In this document: positions 10,401-22,536 of the stretch, one piece after another
Position numbering within the stretch: position 1 is the first letter of the stretch
Layout of the letters: each line of letters starts with the position of its first letter
Notes under the pieces: generated by a model
Databases searched by the model: none
Told to the model about the DNA's origin: nothing
Seen by the model: only the letters and a program-made list of their open reading frames with translations
Made by a program: the position numbers and the translations under genes
Origin: Miscanthus floridulus
Taxonomy: Eukaryota; Streptophyta; Magnoliopsida; Poales; Poaceae
Direction of reading: 5' to 3'
Assembly (NCBI RefSeq): GCF_019320115.1
Contig: NC_089584.1
Location: forward strand, 53,813,633-53,877,632
Length of the DNA: 64,000 bases

Positions 10401-11605
10401 AGTGGTTCGCTGGGGATCCTGTGGTGCTGCTGTGGTGACGACAAGGCGGCTCGGTGCGAGCTTGCGTGGGCTATGGCGACGGCGGAGCTGTGGGAGCTCG
10501 GCGGCTGCTGCTGGCGTTGCGAACGGCGAAGGAGAGCCGAGAAAATGTGAAATGAGGGCGCTGGGCATTGCGGGCGGGTGCTAGCGTGTTGAAGGCGCGC
10601 GTCGGCCTGCCTTGGCTACGCTGGGCAGAGCGCCGGTGACGCGCGGCCACGCTCCGCGCCACGCGGCGACCATGGCCTGAACCAGTCGGCCACTAACGAT
10701 GTCGATTCAGTCGGTTCAGTCAAGAATTGCTGAGCCTGACAGCGTATTTTCGAGTCGATTAAACTCCTAATCCATGGACTTCTAGCCAACACTTCCTAAA
10801 CCAAAGTTGAAGACCAAAGTACCAGCTATGATTCTTGTTCAAAGAACTAGTTCTAATTCGCAATAGAAACGAAGTAATATCACCCCAAACATTGGCTGTC
10901 AGTCTGTCAGGGTTCATGACTTAGCAAAAATTTGCTAAGTGTTGCAAATGTTGATTTCTCTGATTTTTGTGATCCAAATTCACACATGTTAGGAGCTGAA
11001 TCAGTCAAAGACCTAAAAATAAAAGTTGTTCCTTATGTCAAACACTACAACATTGCTTTAGTGATCTCCTCCATGCAAGGTCTCTAGCACCTAGTTCAAC
11101 TTTAGTCAAACATGTCACTTTGAAATGATGATATGTACACAAACCATGACTAAATGACCAAATTAGCCCTAGCCCTAAATACCAAAGTTGTTCATAATGA
11201 TATCCTAAGCATGTTTAAGCAATTTGCAAGGTCATTCAATCATTTTATGTAGTAGTCACTCATAGAGCTAGTTAGGGCAATCACAGGAAACATGCCTTAA
11301 AGGCTTGATTAAGAAAAGTGACTTTCATGAACAATGTTCTAATTGCTAACCCAAGTGTGGTTACATGTTTTTATGACTCACATCTACCAAGTACATGTTT
11401 TCATTCATGATCATTTGTAGATACACATGGAGACATGAAATAACGAGAAAGGTTGCATATGATAATGAAACATGCGATAACAAGCAAATGTTGCAGATGT
11501 TTCAATCAAATATTTCAATTGTAAATGCTTGTTTATGAATGCGTGATGATCATGCTCATGTTATGCAAGTCAAGTTATGCAAGGCTAACACCCGAGGTGC
11601 TTACA
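7488..11605 (-). repeat. T2 left (3') LTR, segment 2
   Basis: Continues the LTR interrupted by L1 and matches 18415-22531. The body is AT-rich, with a GC-rich block at about 9950-10680. Short ORFs inside differ between the two LTRs and I do not treat them as genes. It ends GGTGCTTACA, the TG start in element orientation. Confidence 0.9.
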
Positions 11606-11620
11606 GCCCCTCCCCCTTAT
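11606..11620 (-). other. Polypurine tract of T2
   Basis: ATAAGGGGGAGGGGC on the minus strand, directly upstream of the 3' LTR start. It is the plus-strand DNA priming site for reverse transcription. T1 and the right-hand array units carry the same tract. Confidence 0.9.
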
Positions 11621-11648
11621 AAAAATCTCGTCCCGAGATTTGCAAGAC

Positions 11649-14600
11649 CTACCATTCTTGGAAAAAGGCATGATAAACTTCTCGTAGATAATCTTCTCTT
11701 TCCCACGTAGCATCTTGTTCACTATGATTGTTCCACACCACCTTATAGAACTTAATAATCTTACCCCTTGTCACTCTCTCCATCTCCTCTAATACTCGAA
11801 TTGGCTTTTCTTCATAGGTCAAATCCGATTGAAGCTGCACGTTGGTGGGTGCAATGGCTTCTTTAGGTACTCGAAGACATTTCTTTAACTGAGAAACATG
11901 GAACACATTAAATATTGCACTCATCTCAGGTGGAAGTTGTAACTTATACACAACCTTCCCTTTTTGTTCCAAAATTTTGTATGGCCCTACATATCTTGGT
12001 GAAAGCTTCTTTTTCATCCCAAATCTTTTCACACCTTTCATGGGTGATACTCTCAAGTATACATAGTCACCCACTTCAAAAGTTAGTGGTCTTCTTCTTC
12101 TGTTGGCATAACTCTTCTATCTTGATTGAGCTGCCTTCATGTGTTGTTGGATGATACATACTTGCTCTTCGGCTTCATTGACAAAATCAATACCAAAGTA
12201 TCTCTTTCACCGGGCTCAATCCAATTCAATGGAGTTCTGCACTTTCTGCCATACAAGGCTTGAAATGGAGCCATTTTGATACTCGCTTGATAACTGTTGT
12301 TATAGGAGAATTCAGCTAAAGGTAACCATTTCTCCCATGAACCTTTTGAAGATATAACACAAGCTCTAAGTAAATCTTCTAGGATTTGGTTCACTTGCTC
12401 TGTCTGTCCTAAAGTTTGCGGATGATAAGCTAAACTTCTGATTAGCTTGGTTCCCAAAGCCTGGTGTAAGTGCTCCCAGAAACGAGCTATGAACTGTGGT
12501 CCTCGATCTGAGATTATAGTCCTAGGTACTCCATGTAGTCTCACGATCTGGGAAACATATAACTCAGAGTATTTCCCCACGTGATATGTTGTGTGAACTG
12601 GTACAAAATGTGCTAACTTGGTGAGACAATCAACAATAACCCATATTGAATTGTGACCTTGTGGCGTCGTTGGAAGGCCTGTGATAAAGTCCATGCTGAT
12701 TTCCTCCCATTTCCATCCTGGAATTGGCAATGGCTGAAGTAATCCAACAGTTTTCATATGGACGGCTTTCACTCTACTGTAGTTATCACACCTAGCAACA
12801 TAGGCTGCGATCTCTTTCTTCATCTTAGTCCACCAAAAACGGGTTCTTAAATCTTGATACATTTTACTACTACCCGGATGGATAGACAATTTGGATGAGT
12901 GAGCTTCTTCTAAAATTTGATTCCTTAGCTCACGGTCTTTTGGTACCACTAGTCGGTCCTCAAACCATAATACACCTCTTTTGTCCAATCTAAAATGTTT
13001 GGTTTCTTGCTCTTGCATTTTTCTCTTGATGTGACTTATTCCTACATCTGTCTGCTGTAGCTCTATGATTTTGCTCTCAAGTAAACAACTGATTGTGATA
13101 TGGTGTAGTACAACAGGATGTAACAAGTTGAATCCATCTTCCAACAATGCTTCCACAATGTTGCAATGGGACTTCCGACTAAGTGCATCGGCTACTACAT
13201 TTGCTTTACCTGGATGGTAATGCACTTCTAAATTATAGTCCTTAATCAATTCTAACCATCTTTGTTGTCTCATGTTCAGTTCTGGCTGGGTAAAGATATA
13301 CTTGAGACTTTTGTGGTCAGTATAGATATGACATACATTGCCCAACAAGTAATGTCTCCATATCTTTATTGCATGAACAACGGCTACAAGTTCCAAATCA
13401 TGTGTAGGGTAGTTGACTTCATGTTTTCTCAATTGCCGAGAGGCATATGCAATTACTCTCCCTTCTTGCATAAGTACACATCCCAAACCTATTCCTGATG
13501 CATCACAAAATACATCAAATGACTTTTCAATGTCTAGTTGTGCTAACATAGGTGCTGTAGTCAATAAAGTTCTGAGGGTGTGAAAAGCTGCTTCACATTC
13601 TGGTGTCCATTGGTAGTTCTCATCTTTCTGAAGTAGTCTAGTCATAGGCTTAGCTATCTTTGAGAAATCTAGAATAAATCGACGATAGTATCCTGCTAAC
13701 CCTAGAAAACTCTAAACTTCATGAACCGAAGTTGGGGCTTTCCAATCCATGACCTCTTGTACTTTTGATGGGTCTACTGAGATTCCATCTCTTGATAAAA
13801 TGTGACCTAGGAAAGGTACTTTGCTCATCCAAAATTCACATTTGCTAAACTTGGCATATAGCTTATGCTCCCTTAGTATAGATAGGACAATCCTCAGATG
13901 CTCCTCATGATCTGACTCATTTTCTGAATAAATCAATATGTCGTCGATAAACATGACCATGAACTTATCAAGTTCGGGCATGAATACTGAGTTCATCAGG
14001 TACATGAAATAGGCTGGAGCATTTGTTAGTCCAAAAGACATAACCAAATACTCGTATAAGCCATACCTAGTAGAGAAAGCAGTTTTAGGTATATCCTCTA
14101 GTCTGATCTTTATCTGATGGTAACCTGATCTCAAGTCAATTTTGGAGAATACCTTTGCCTTCACTAGCTGATCGAACAAGATGTTGATGCGGGGCAACGG
14201 ATATTTGTTCTTGATGGTCACAGCATTGAGTGGTCTGTAATCTACACACATTCTCAGTGACTTATCCTTCTTTTTCACAAATAAGGCTGGGCATCCCCAC
14301 GGAGATGAGCTAGGTTGGATAAGACCCTTGTCCAATAGATCTTGCAATTGAACCTTAAGTTCCGCTAACTCATTGGGTGGCATTCTATAGGGCCTTCTGG
14401 ATATGGGTGCGGTACCTGGCACTAATTCAATCTTAAATTCCATGTCCCTATCCAGTGGTAGACCTAGTAATTCTTCTGGGAATACATCTGAAAACTCACA
14501 AACCACGGGGATATCACATATTGTGGTGGTTTGGATAGCATAGGCTAAATGTTGGGGTTCGAAATCATGGGAGAGTGGTACTAGAAAAGCATTCCCTCCC

Positions 14601-16046
14601 GTGGGTTCTCTCAACATGATAGTACGGGTGCTAGTGTCAATAAGAGCACCATGATAGTTCATCCAATTCATGCCTATCGACAACCCCGGCAATATTATCA
14701 AATCTGTTGTGTACTCCCTCCCTTGTATCGAGATGAGTACATTTTTGACTATCTTTTTGGTAGTAATAGTTCCCCCTGCTGAACTTATGTTAAAACCCCC
14801 TTTGCTTACTTCGATTATTTCTTGATCATGTCTAGATGCAAATGCTTGACTCATAAATGAATGAGAAGCTCCTGAATCAAATAAAACAACAGTGGGATGC
14901 TTGTTGACGAGAAACATACCAGCCGTGACAACTTCTCCGGCGGGCACTTCCTCCATAGTGGTATAATGCACTTGTCCTTGACATGCCCTGGCATTCACCT
15001 GCCTCTGATTGCTCTGATTTGGGTTGCCATTCCTCTTGGGGTGGGGGCACTCCTTGGACCAATGACCCAGTTGGTTGCAGTTGAAATATGGTTGATTACT
15101 TCTAAATCCGGTGGAGCTGTCCTAATTGCTATTTCCTTTTGGTAAGGCAATAGTGAATGCCTTACGGAATGGTTTCTATGGCCTATTATTCTGAGTTTTT
15201 GGTGGTGGGGGCCTAAACTTGGGTGCAGGTGGATGGAATTGTGGCCTAGCTATGAACGGTGCTTTTGACTGGAAAGATCCGGATGCACCAGCCTCATATG
15301 TCCTTTTGTGACCCTTAGCAACTGCATGCATGTTGTTGTGGTTTTCTTGGGTCAAGGCATCACTAATAAACTCATTGTACATGACACATCTAGAATTTGC
15401 CATAGTCTTCATCAGTTTGGTACCCAAACCTCGCTTGAAACTCTATCTTTTTCTCCTTAGTATCCATGAAACTGGGAGCATATCTTGATAAGTTGTTGAA
15501 TGCGTGCATATATTCTGTGAGTGACTTCATTCCTTGAGTGAGCCTCATAAATTTGGCCGCTTTCATACGCATCAGGCCTGGGGGAATATGGTGTCCCCTA
15601 AAAGCCAGCTTGAACTATTCCCAGGTCACTCGCGCATTAGCAGGTAGAGACGACAGGAAGTGCGTCCACCAGATTCCTATTGGTCCTTGCAATTGATGAG
15701 AAGCATACTCTGCTTTCAAATGCTCCGTGACCCTCAATAGACGGAATTTCTACTCAATGGTATTCAACCACTCATTGGCCTGCAGTGGTTCCTCAGCCAC
15801 CTTGAAGATTAGAGGCTTCATATCCAAAAACTCCTTGAATGTACTGTGCTGATTTGGCTTGGCCCCTAGTTGATGTGGGTGGCCACAAGCAGTGTTTTGC
15901 GCGATAAGGCACAAAGCTTCTTCCATTGTCCTCTAGCTCCCCAGGAACTGGGTAAAGAATTCCTGAGCAGACGGTGGTGGTGGGGGTGGCAAGTCATCAT
16001 GGTTGCCATCCTAGCTGCCACCAGCTCCAGCACGGGTGCGCGTCAT
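11649..16046 (-). pseudogene. T2 gag-pol polyprotein with C-terminal chromodomain (decayed)
   Basis: About 1466 codons, Gag first. The zinc knuckle near 15045-15085 reads [13 protein letters not shown], with the first cysteine lost. Protease has DSGASHS near 14880, reverse transcriptase has FIDD near 13945, and RNase H starts FCDASG near 13500. Integrase keeps the D-D-E residues (SMDF, SDRGPQ, TEQVNQ) but has Tyr for one zinc-site cysteine. The last 60 residues are chromodomain-like, with VVWNNHSEQDATWE. It would make the capsid and replicate and integrate the element, and the chromodomain would steer integration to methylated-H3 chromatin. In-frame stops in gag (near 16015, 15945, 15770, 15617), at the gag/pol junction and at 13709-13711, plus frameshifts near 15430 and 12190, disable it. 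The start is the first ATG with a Gag-like continuation. Confidence 0.92.
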
Positions 16047-16402
16047 CTGCGAAGTTGCAACAATAAGCAATTATTGGTTGATGTCAAGAGATTGCAGATG
16101 AATTAAGTACTCATGCCAAACTGAAGTTACTGGAGAAAATTCTCAAAAGCACAATAAAAACAGAGGCATAACAATTCATTCTTGCAAGATGACATCACCA
16201 ATTGGACCACTTATCGTGCTCACAACGCAAGAAATTTTAAGTCGTGATTACCGACAAAAGACTAGAATTGCATTGATGTTCATCCAAACGTGCGATTAAT
16301 CAACATTACATGATAGTCTGGTTACTAATGCCAAATTCGAACTATAGGTCCATTACATGAATAAAGGTGATACATTAGTCCTTCCACTAAGTGCTAAGCG
16401 AT

Positions 16403-17329
16403 CTAATCCTCATCATGATCACTATCGAGGTCAGACGTAGGATCATCTCCTTCCTCAGGTTCTACTTCTTCTTCAGGCTCCACTTCTTCTTCTTCTTCCT
16501 CGTACCCTTCTAGATCCATTTCTATGGCTCCAGGTGGGACATAAGGGTGGAGTTGATTGTTCAGTAGATGAACCTCTTCATGTAGATTATTGTTGTATTC
16601 TTCCGCATTGGCCAGCTGCTGTCCCAGCTCAAACTATCGAGCTCTCAGGACATCTTCCCTAGACCAAGCTGCATTTCACTGGTGAGTTAACCGAGTCATC
16701 TCTTCAGTGAGCCTCTCAATCTCAGCGTCGTGCTCCCTCTAAAGCTGACGCCGATCCTCGTGGGCATGACCAAGAGCACCAGACACACGTCTGAGGCTAC
16801 CTTCAACTCTATCTAACACTCTCATCATTGTGAACATGGCGCTCATGGTAGGGTTATCACTGTTCTTCCCTTCTGCTGCACCAATCTCCAAGGGTCTTCC
16901 TCTTGCCTGCTGCCATGAGTCAGTGGAGGGGTTGCCCCTCGGAAAAACTCCAACCAAAGCAGCTGCCAGCTCCTGAGGAAAATGATCCATGATATCTCTC
17001 AGGATCCCAAAGGCTGCCTTGGCAGCTGCTTCTTCAGCAGTCCTGCCAGTTGACTCATAACACCAGCCTGTCCACTCAGAATCATCACCTCGGGGATGAA
17101 CAATGGCCTCCACAGTAACTAAGAGACCTTCTCCCAACTGCTCATTCGCCTAGAAGTAGCGGGGTTCCATTCCATCAGGATAGCCTACATAGCTGAGCAC
17201 TCTCCACAAGAGTGTAGGCATCCCAAACTCTCCAAGGAACATGTGACGTTGACGGGTACGTGGAGCAAGCTGACGGCTGGGAGCTCTGCCTCTCGTGGAC
17301 TTGCGAGCAGTCTGCTTGGTGCGTGCCAT
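16403..17329 (-). pseudogene. T2 pre-gag ORF with histone H3 tail-like N-terminus
   Basis: A 308-codon frame upstream of gag, interrupted by four stops (after about codon 59, after codon 191, and two in the coiled-coil part). All look like C-to-T changes. After Met it reads ARTKQTARKST, identical to histone H3 residues 1-11; 17 of the first 21 residues match. K4 and K9 are kept, while positions 14, 18, 23 and 27 are Arg. Residues about 70-110 (EAIVHPRGDD, then GRTAEEAAAKAAF) resemble the second half of a dsRNA-binding domain; this is tentative. Then come a heptad-rich segment (about 195-255) and an acidic tail of Glu/Asp runs. T1 has a homologous C-terminus. Two in-frame ATGs lie 9 and 15 nt upstream, so exposure of the H3-like end needs initiation at 17329 or splicing at the GTGCAG before it. 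Function unknown. Confidence 0.8.
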
Positions 17330-18078
17330 CTGCACCATTAACATGTACCCCTTGGTGAGACAATGCCATAATTGATAAGAGTTACATAACCGAGTAAGAA
17401 TTTTATAAGGGGAGGAATAATGTAATTATGTGAATGGTAATTTAACATGATGCATGCTCATGCCGTACGTCCTCACAAACTTAGGAAAAATTTGTTTCTA
17501 ATAGGTAGACACGGTGGCATACATACGTTCTCTCATAAATAGCGTAACTAGTCGAGCTACACATTTCGTTGTTAGTGTACCTGCATAAAATTTCATTTCA
17601 GCCCTAAACCCATAATGAAATATGCAGAATGTAATTGTAAATACTTTCATATATGTATACCCATACATATACTTCCAGTATCAATCTACCCTACAATAAT
17701 TTAAACCCACAATTAAATACGTACCATATACACATGCAAGCATGCATACATAGCCGTACCAAAGCTAACTCTTCCCGACCGCACGCTCACATCTTGCGGT
17801 CATACACTCATCTTACCTTGGCGTAGAGGCATTTGATCCATACATTACCACTCAAGTGAATGGCATCCATACTATAGCATGCCGTATGGACGACAAAGTA
17901 AAACCCCCCATGTTAGTACTTAAATAGCCACCTAATAGTCCTTAATTTGGGCATAAGGAAAGTGATCATTGGCACACTTTAGATTTCAAATACCTATTAT
18001 ATAACTATTAGTTGCTAGAGAAGGGTTTTTGGAAAACAAAAACTTTTGTTTTAAATACACTTATGACAATTAACGTTG
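17330..18078 (-). other. T2 untranslated leader
   Basis: About 750 bp between PBS and the pre-gag ORF. It is AT-rich with no convincing ORF. The minus-strand sequence ATGGTGCAG just before 17329 looks like a 3' splice site, but no donor is obvious. Confidence 0.6.
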
Positions 18079-18096
18079 AACCTGGCTCCGATACCA
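18079..18096 (-). other. Primer binding site of T2 (tRNA-Met type)
   Basis: TGGTATCGGAGCCAGGTT on the minus strand, two bases from the 5' LTR. It matches the usual plant initiator tRNA-Met PBS (TGGTATCAGAGCC) with one difference. Confidence 0.88.
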
Positions 18097-18098
18097 GC

Positions 18099-21000
18099 TA
18101 TCGCAGAACCGACCAATTTATAAGAATACAAGTACAATGGCAATCCGCAAGCGGTCGCACTGTTATACTTGAACCCATATAAACCCGGTAGTCCATCGAG
18201 TACCACGATGGGTCTCAATAAACGATTTACAACAACCAAGATAGTACAGGATTCAACATACATGCCACATATTACATAAAGTTCATAGATACTTTTCATC
18301 ATTAGAGTACGAATAAAAGTTATTACAAACCGAGTTTGACAAATAAAGCAGAAGCAATTAAGTTCGAAGATAAAGTTTCCAACATAGTTTGATACAGTGC
18401 CAAGCCAGATCACGGTCCACAAAAGCAAAGATAGGAATTACTAAAGCAGCCTACCCAAGGCTTACTCCTCATCCACGGTGGGATAGAAGCAACTCTTGCA
18501 ATACCCATGATACACAGTGCCATCTGCAACAATGGGAAAATAAACCCTGAGTACGAGAAGGTACTCAGCTAGACTTACCCGTCATGAACCAGAAATAAAA
18601 TGACTCCAAGGATTATGCAAGGCTGTATAAGTGGACGTAACTCGACAACATTTTTGCGTAAAAGCAATTGAGTCATGGTACAGTTACAATTTCTTTATCA
18701 GGTTAACTATAACTATCCATTTCTAGTTTAGCAACTATCATGTGCCAAACATGTGGTATATCATTTAGAAGCATACAATAGTAACCATAGCAGGTGTTGT
18801 AATTCCATATTCATCTGAACCATCATGTTTCATAACACAGTTACTATGATGTTGGAGCTAGTCAAGTTTCTCACTATCCGGGAGAGACCGCGATTCGAAT
18901 CGATTTCAACCAGTTGGGAATTTATTCCTAACACAAACCCAGGTCTACCAGCCATGATAGCCTTAGGTCACCTTTGGTACCACTCCGGTACACATTTCAT
19001 GGGTCCGTACTGCGCCACACAATCTGGAACACCAGATGCCAGGATGCTCAGGCCAAGCTTGCCCTTGGGCTTAGTCTGATCGTTCCCCGGAAGGAGCGCA
19101 CAACAGAACAATTCCCGGCCTGAGTTGAATTACTCGGCTTCATGGTCGGAACAAGTTATCCGGCCAGCTAAGTGAGTGGCATGCGTTTAATCTTGTCAGA
19201 AGTTCCAACAACAGTATAGTCCTTGATCGACATAGATGGGGATAGATCCACACCCAAGACCTCCATGTCTTGTTGCTTCTCTATTGACCTCCTGTCCGGT
19301 CTTGATTTACTTTTACCTCATGGTTCTGTTCCACGATAGTAGATATAGCCAACCGTGCTCCGGTATCCACCTATATCTTGCAGGTGACAGGACATCACCC
19401 GAGTTCTACCGGTCTAAGCATGGCTAAGCATTTATTCGATCCTAGACCTTTACTGGTTAAGGTGTAATATCTGGACAAGGAATGTACATGCATCAAGTGG
19501 TTTCATTCAACTCTTATAACCTAATGCATCAACCATAAATACGTAAGTAAACATTTGTAAATTACTAGGAGACTTATAATGCTCCAGGGCTTGCCTCACA
19601 GAAAGGAAGTAGGGCGGTGGTCAGGACACTCCGGAAGCTCTTCAGGGTTCTACTCCATGCCTTAGGGAGCTGCGGCTTGCGGATCCTCCTGCTGGTTCCC
19701 TTCCTCTGCTTCTTCGAATTCCAGCAACGTGATCTCTTCCTCCGATCCTAGATGCATGAGTATGGCATAAGTATTACGAATGCATATATGTTAACAAGTG
19801 CATCATGTTTATTGAGTAGGTGCCTATCTCTTCTCGATTATTACTTAACTACTTCTACAATGCATCGACTATGCCACAAATAGTAGCTACTTGTTTCACT
19901 CATAACTGGAGTTCTACTAATCCAAAAACAGTGATCCTAGACTTTCTGGAAAGCTTATCAAATTCTCTACAACTTTGTTATTAACCATTTTTACAGTACA
20001 CATCAGTTTCAACATGCAACTCATCAAACTCTAGAATCAGTCCGGAAACTATTTAATATGCAATATAAAGTAATAATACTTCTACTTCATGTAATCATTC
20101 AAAATTTGACAACATAGAATCTACCAACAGTTTAAGCATACCAAATACATTTAAGATAATATAATGGTGAAGCCCATACTATTTATTTAATTGCTTTTAT
20201 TATTTTATTTAGATATCTAGGTTAAATAATAAACATATATCAGATATACTTCATAAATTCTCAAAAATTTACAGTGCCTTATTAATGCTATCAAAGGACT
20301 ACTATAAAAGTTTCATGTCCTTTTACCAAGTAAAACATCCTATACAAAAATGATAAGGCAGCAAGGCTTGAAATAGCATAAATGGAAAATCCTATTGAAA
20401 AGTGTGAAGCAATAGATTTCCTATTTTTCTTAGCATCCATATGGTACTAGGATTACCTCCAACGAATTTCATGAATTTTGGACTCACAAATAATTTATAA
20501 AAATTCATGCAAGGATTAACTATTCATAGAAGAAAAATCTATAACTATAAATCTACACATGCACTAGTCCTCAAATTTTTACCAGAGCTCATATATTCTA
20601 AGACTAGCTTACCACAAAAATTTCATAATTTTTGGAGCACAGGAACTCTAGATATAAAATAAACAAATTTGAATGCATTCAAAAGCACATTTCAAATCCC
20701 TATTTAAATCTCTAAAACTTTCTTCTAAAAATGTTAAAAACATATTTTTCCTAAATACTACACTTCCTAAGGAACACTAACAAATTTATTTCACAATTTA
20801 TGGAGCCAGCAAGTTGAAGATACAAAAATTACAAAAACATGTGAAATCTGCATTCAAACTGAACTGGATTTAAAACATGGAGTCGCTGACCGGTGGGACC
20901 TACGCGTCAGTTGGACCCACACATCATCAAGACGGAAATAGAGCCGGCGGCGCCTCTCTACGGACGTGGCCAGAGCTCGTCGACGGCGAGGTTGCCGGCG

Positions 21001-22531
21001 GTGACATCTTCACCAGACTTTCTACTTGACCTAGCGCATCTAATGAGCCAGTTGGCCGGCCCTATTGTCGACTCTAGAGATGACGGCGGCGGCCATGGTG
21101 GAGCGGCGGGGCTAGACTACGGCGGTACACCGGTAGAGGCCACAGCGAGGCACAAAGGGGTGCGGATGAGCTTCCCTGGACTCAGGCGAACCTAACGCGC
21201 ATGGCTACACGGTCTATGGTGGAGGGACGCGCCCCAGCCATAGTGACGGGCGCGGCGGGGAAGCTCCGGCGAGCTAGCACACGGCGTTGCTACTTACTAG
21301 GTGCGGTCAGCAAGCGTGGGTGGAGGCAGTGGTTCGCTGGGGATCCTATGGTGCTGCTGTGGTGATGAGAAGGTGGCTCGATGCGAGCTTGCGTGGGCTA
21401 TGGCGACGGCGGAGCTGTGGGAGCTTGGCGGCTGCTGCTGGCACTACGAACAGCGAAGGAGAGCCAAGAAAATGTGAAATGAGGGCACTAGGCGTTACGG
21501 GCAGGTGCTGGCATGTTGAAGGCGCACGTCGGCCTGCCTTGGTCGCGCTAGGTAGAGCGCCGGCGACGCGCGGCCACGCTCCATGCCATGCGGCGACCAC
21601 GGCCTAAACCGGTCGGCCACTAACGATGTCGATTCAGTTGGTTCAGTCAAGAATTGCCGAGCCTGACAGCGTGTTTTCGAGTCGATTAAACTCCTAATCT
21701 GTGGACTTCTAGCCAACACTTCCTAAACCAAAGTTGAAGACCGAAGTACCAGCTATGATTCTTGTTCAAAGAACTAGTTCTAATTCACAATAGAAACGAA
21801 GTAATATCACCCCAAACATTGGCTGTCAGTCTGTCAGGGTTCATGACTTAGCAAAAATTTGCTAAGTGTTGCAAATGTTGATTTCTCTAATTTTTGTGAT
21901 CCAAATTCACACATGTTAGGAGCTGAATCAGTCAAAGACCCAAAAATAAAAGTTGTTCCTTATGTCAAACACTACAACATTGCTTTAGTGATCTCCTCCA
22001 TGCAAGGTCTCTAGCACCTAGTTCAACTTTAGTCAAACATGTCACTTTGAAATGATGATACATACACAAACCCTGACTAAATGACCAAATTAGCCCTAGC
22101 CCTAAATACCAATGTTGTTCATAATGATATCCTAAGCATGTTTAAGCAATTTGCAAGGTCATTCAATCATTTTATGTAGTAGTCACTCATAGAGCTAGTT
22201 AGGGCAATCATAGGAAACATGCCTTAAAGGCTTGATTAAGAAAAGTGACTTTCATGAACAATGTTCTAATTGCTAACCCAAGTGCGGTTACATGTTTTTG
22301 TGACTCACATCTACCAAGTACATGTTTTCATTCATGATCATTTGCAGATACACATGGAGACATGAAATAACGAGAAAGGTTGCATATGATAATGAAACAT
22401 GCGATAACAAGCAAATGTTGCAGATGTTTCAATCAAATGTTTCAATTGTAAATGCTTGTTTATGAATGCGTGATGATCATGCTCATGTTATGCAAGTCAA
22501 GTTATGCAAGGCTAACACCTGAGGTGTTACA
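18099..22531 (-). repeat. T2 right (5') LTR
   Basis: A 4433 bp LTR. The inner terminus reads TATCGC instead of TGTCGC (C-to-T on the element strand); the outer terminus is intact (GTTACA). A GC-rich block at about 20890-21600 sits in otherwise AT-rich sequence. It does not carry L1, so L1 inserted after T2 did. Confidence 0.93.
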
Positions 22532-22536
22532 ATTTA
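22532..22536. repeat. Target-site duplication of T2 (right)
   Basis: ATTTA, identical to 162-166. Confidence 0.9.

Larger units (their letters stand above)
167..22531 (-). mobile_element. T2: complete Del/Tekay-like chromovirus with a pre-gag ORF
   Basis: A full Ty3/Gypsy retrotransposon in minus orientation. It has two LTRs (left 167-480 plus 7488-11605, right 18099-22531), an exact 5 bp TSD (ATTTA), a PPT next to the left (3') LTR, and a tRNA-Met-type PBS next to the right (5') LTR. Both LTRs total about 4.43 kb once the L1 insertion is removed. Inside are a pre-gag ORF (17329-16403) and gag-pol (16046-11649) ending in a chromodomain. I counted 9 mismatches, 8 of them transitions, in the first 314 bp of the two LTRs, so the insertion is fairly young. 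Stops and frameshifts make it non-coding now. Confidence 0.93.

Noticed and set aside
9950..10662. Short ORFs in the GC-rich LTR blocks (also 20893-21720, 46553-47055, 55195-56077, 59902-60254, 63399-63863)
   Set aside because: GC-rich sequence yields open frames on both strands. They are not conserved in frame between paired LTRs or array units.
17175..17369. Second overlapping ORF over the H3-like region (starts MALSHQG)
   Set aside because: It is a different frame of the same DNA with no family similarity. The H3 match and the continuation into the coiled coil are in the other frame.
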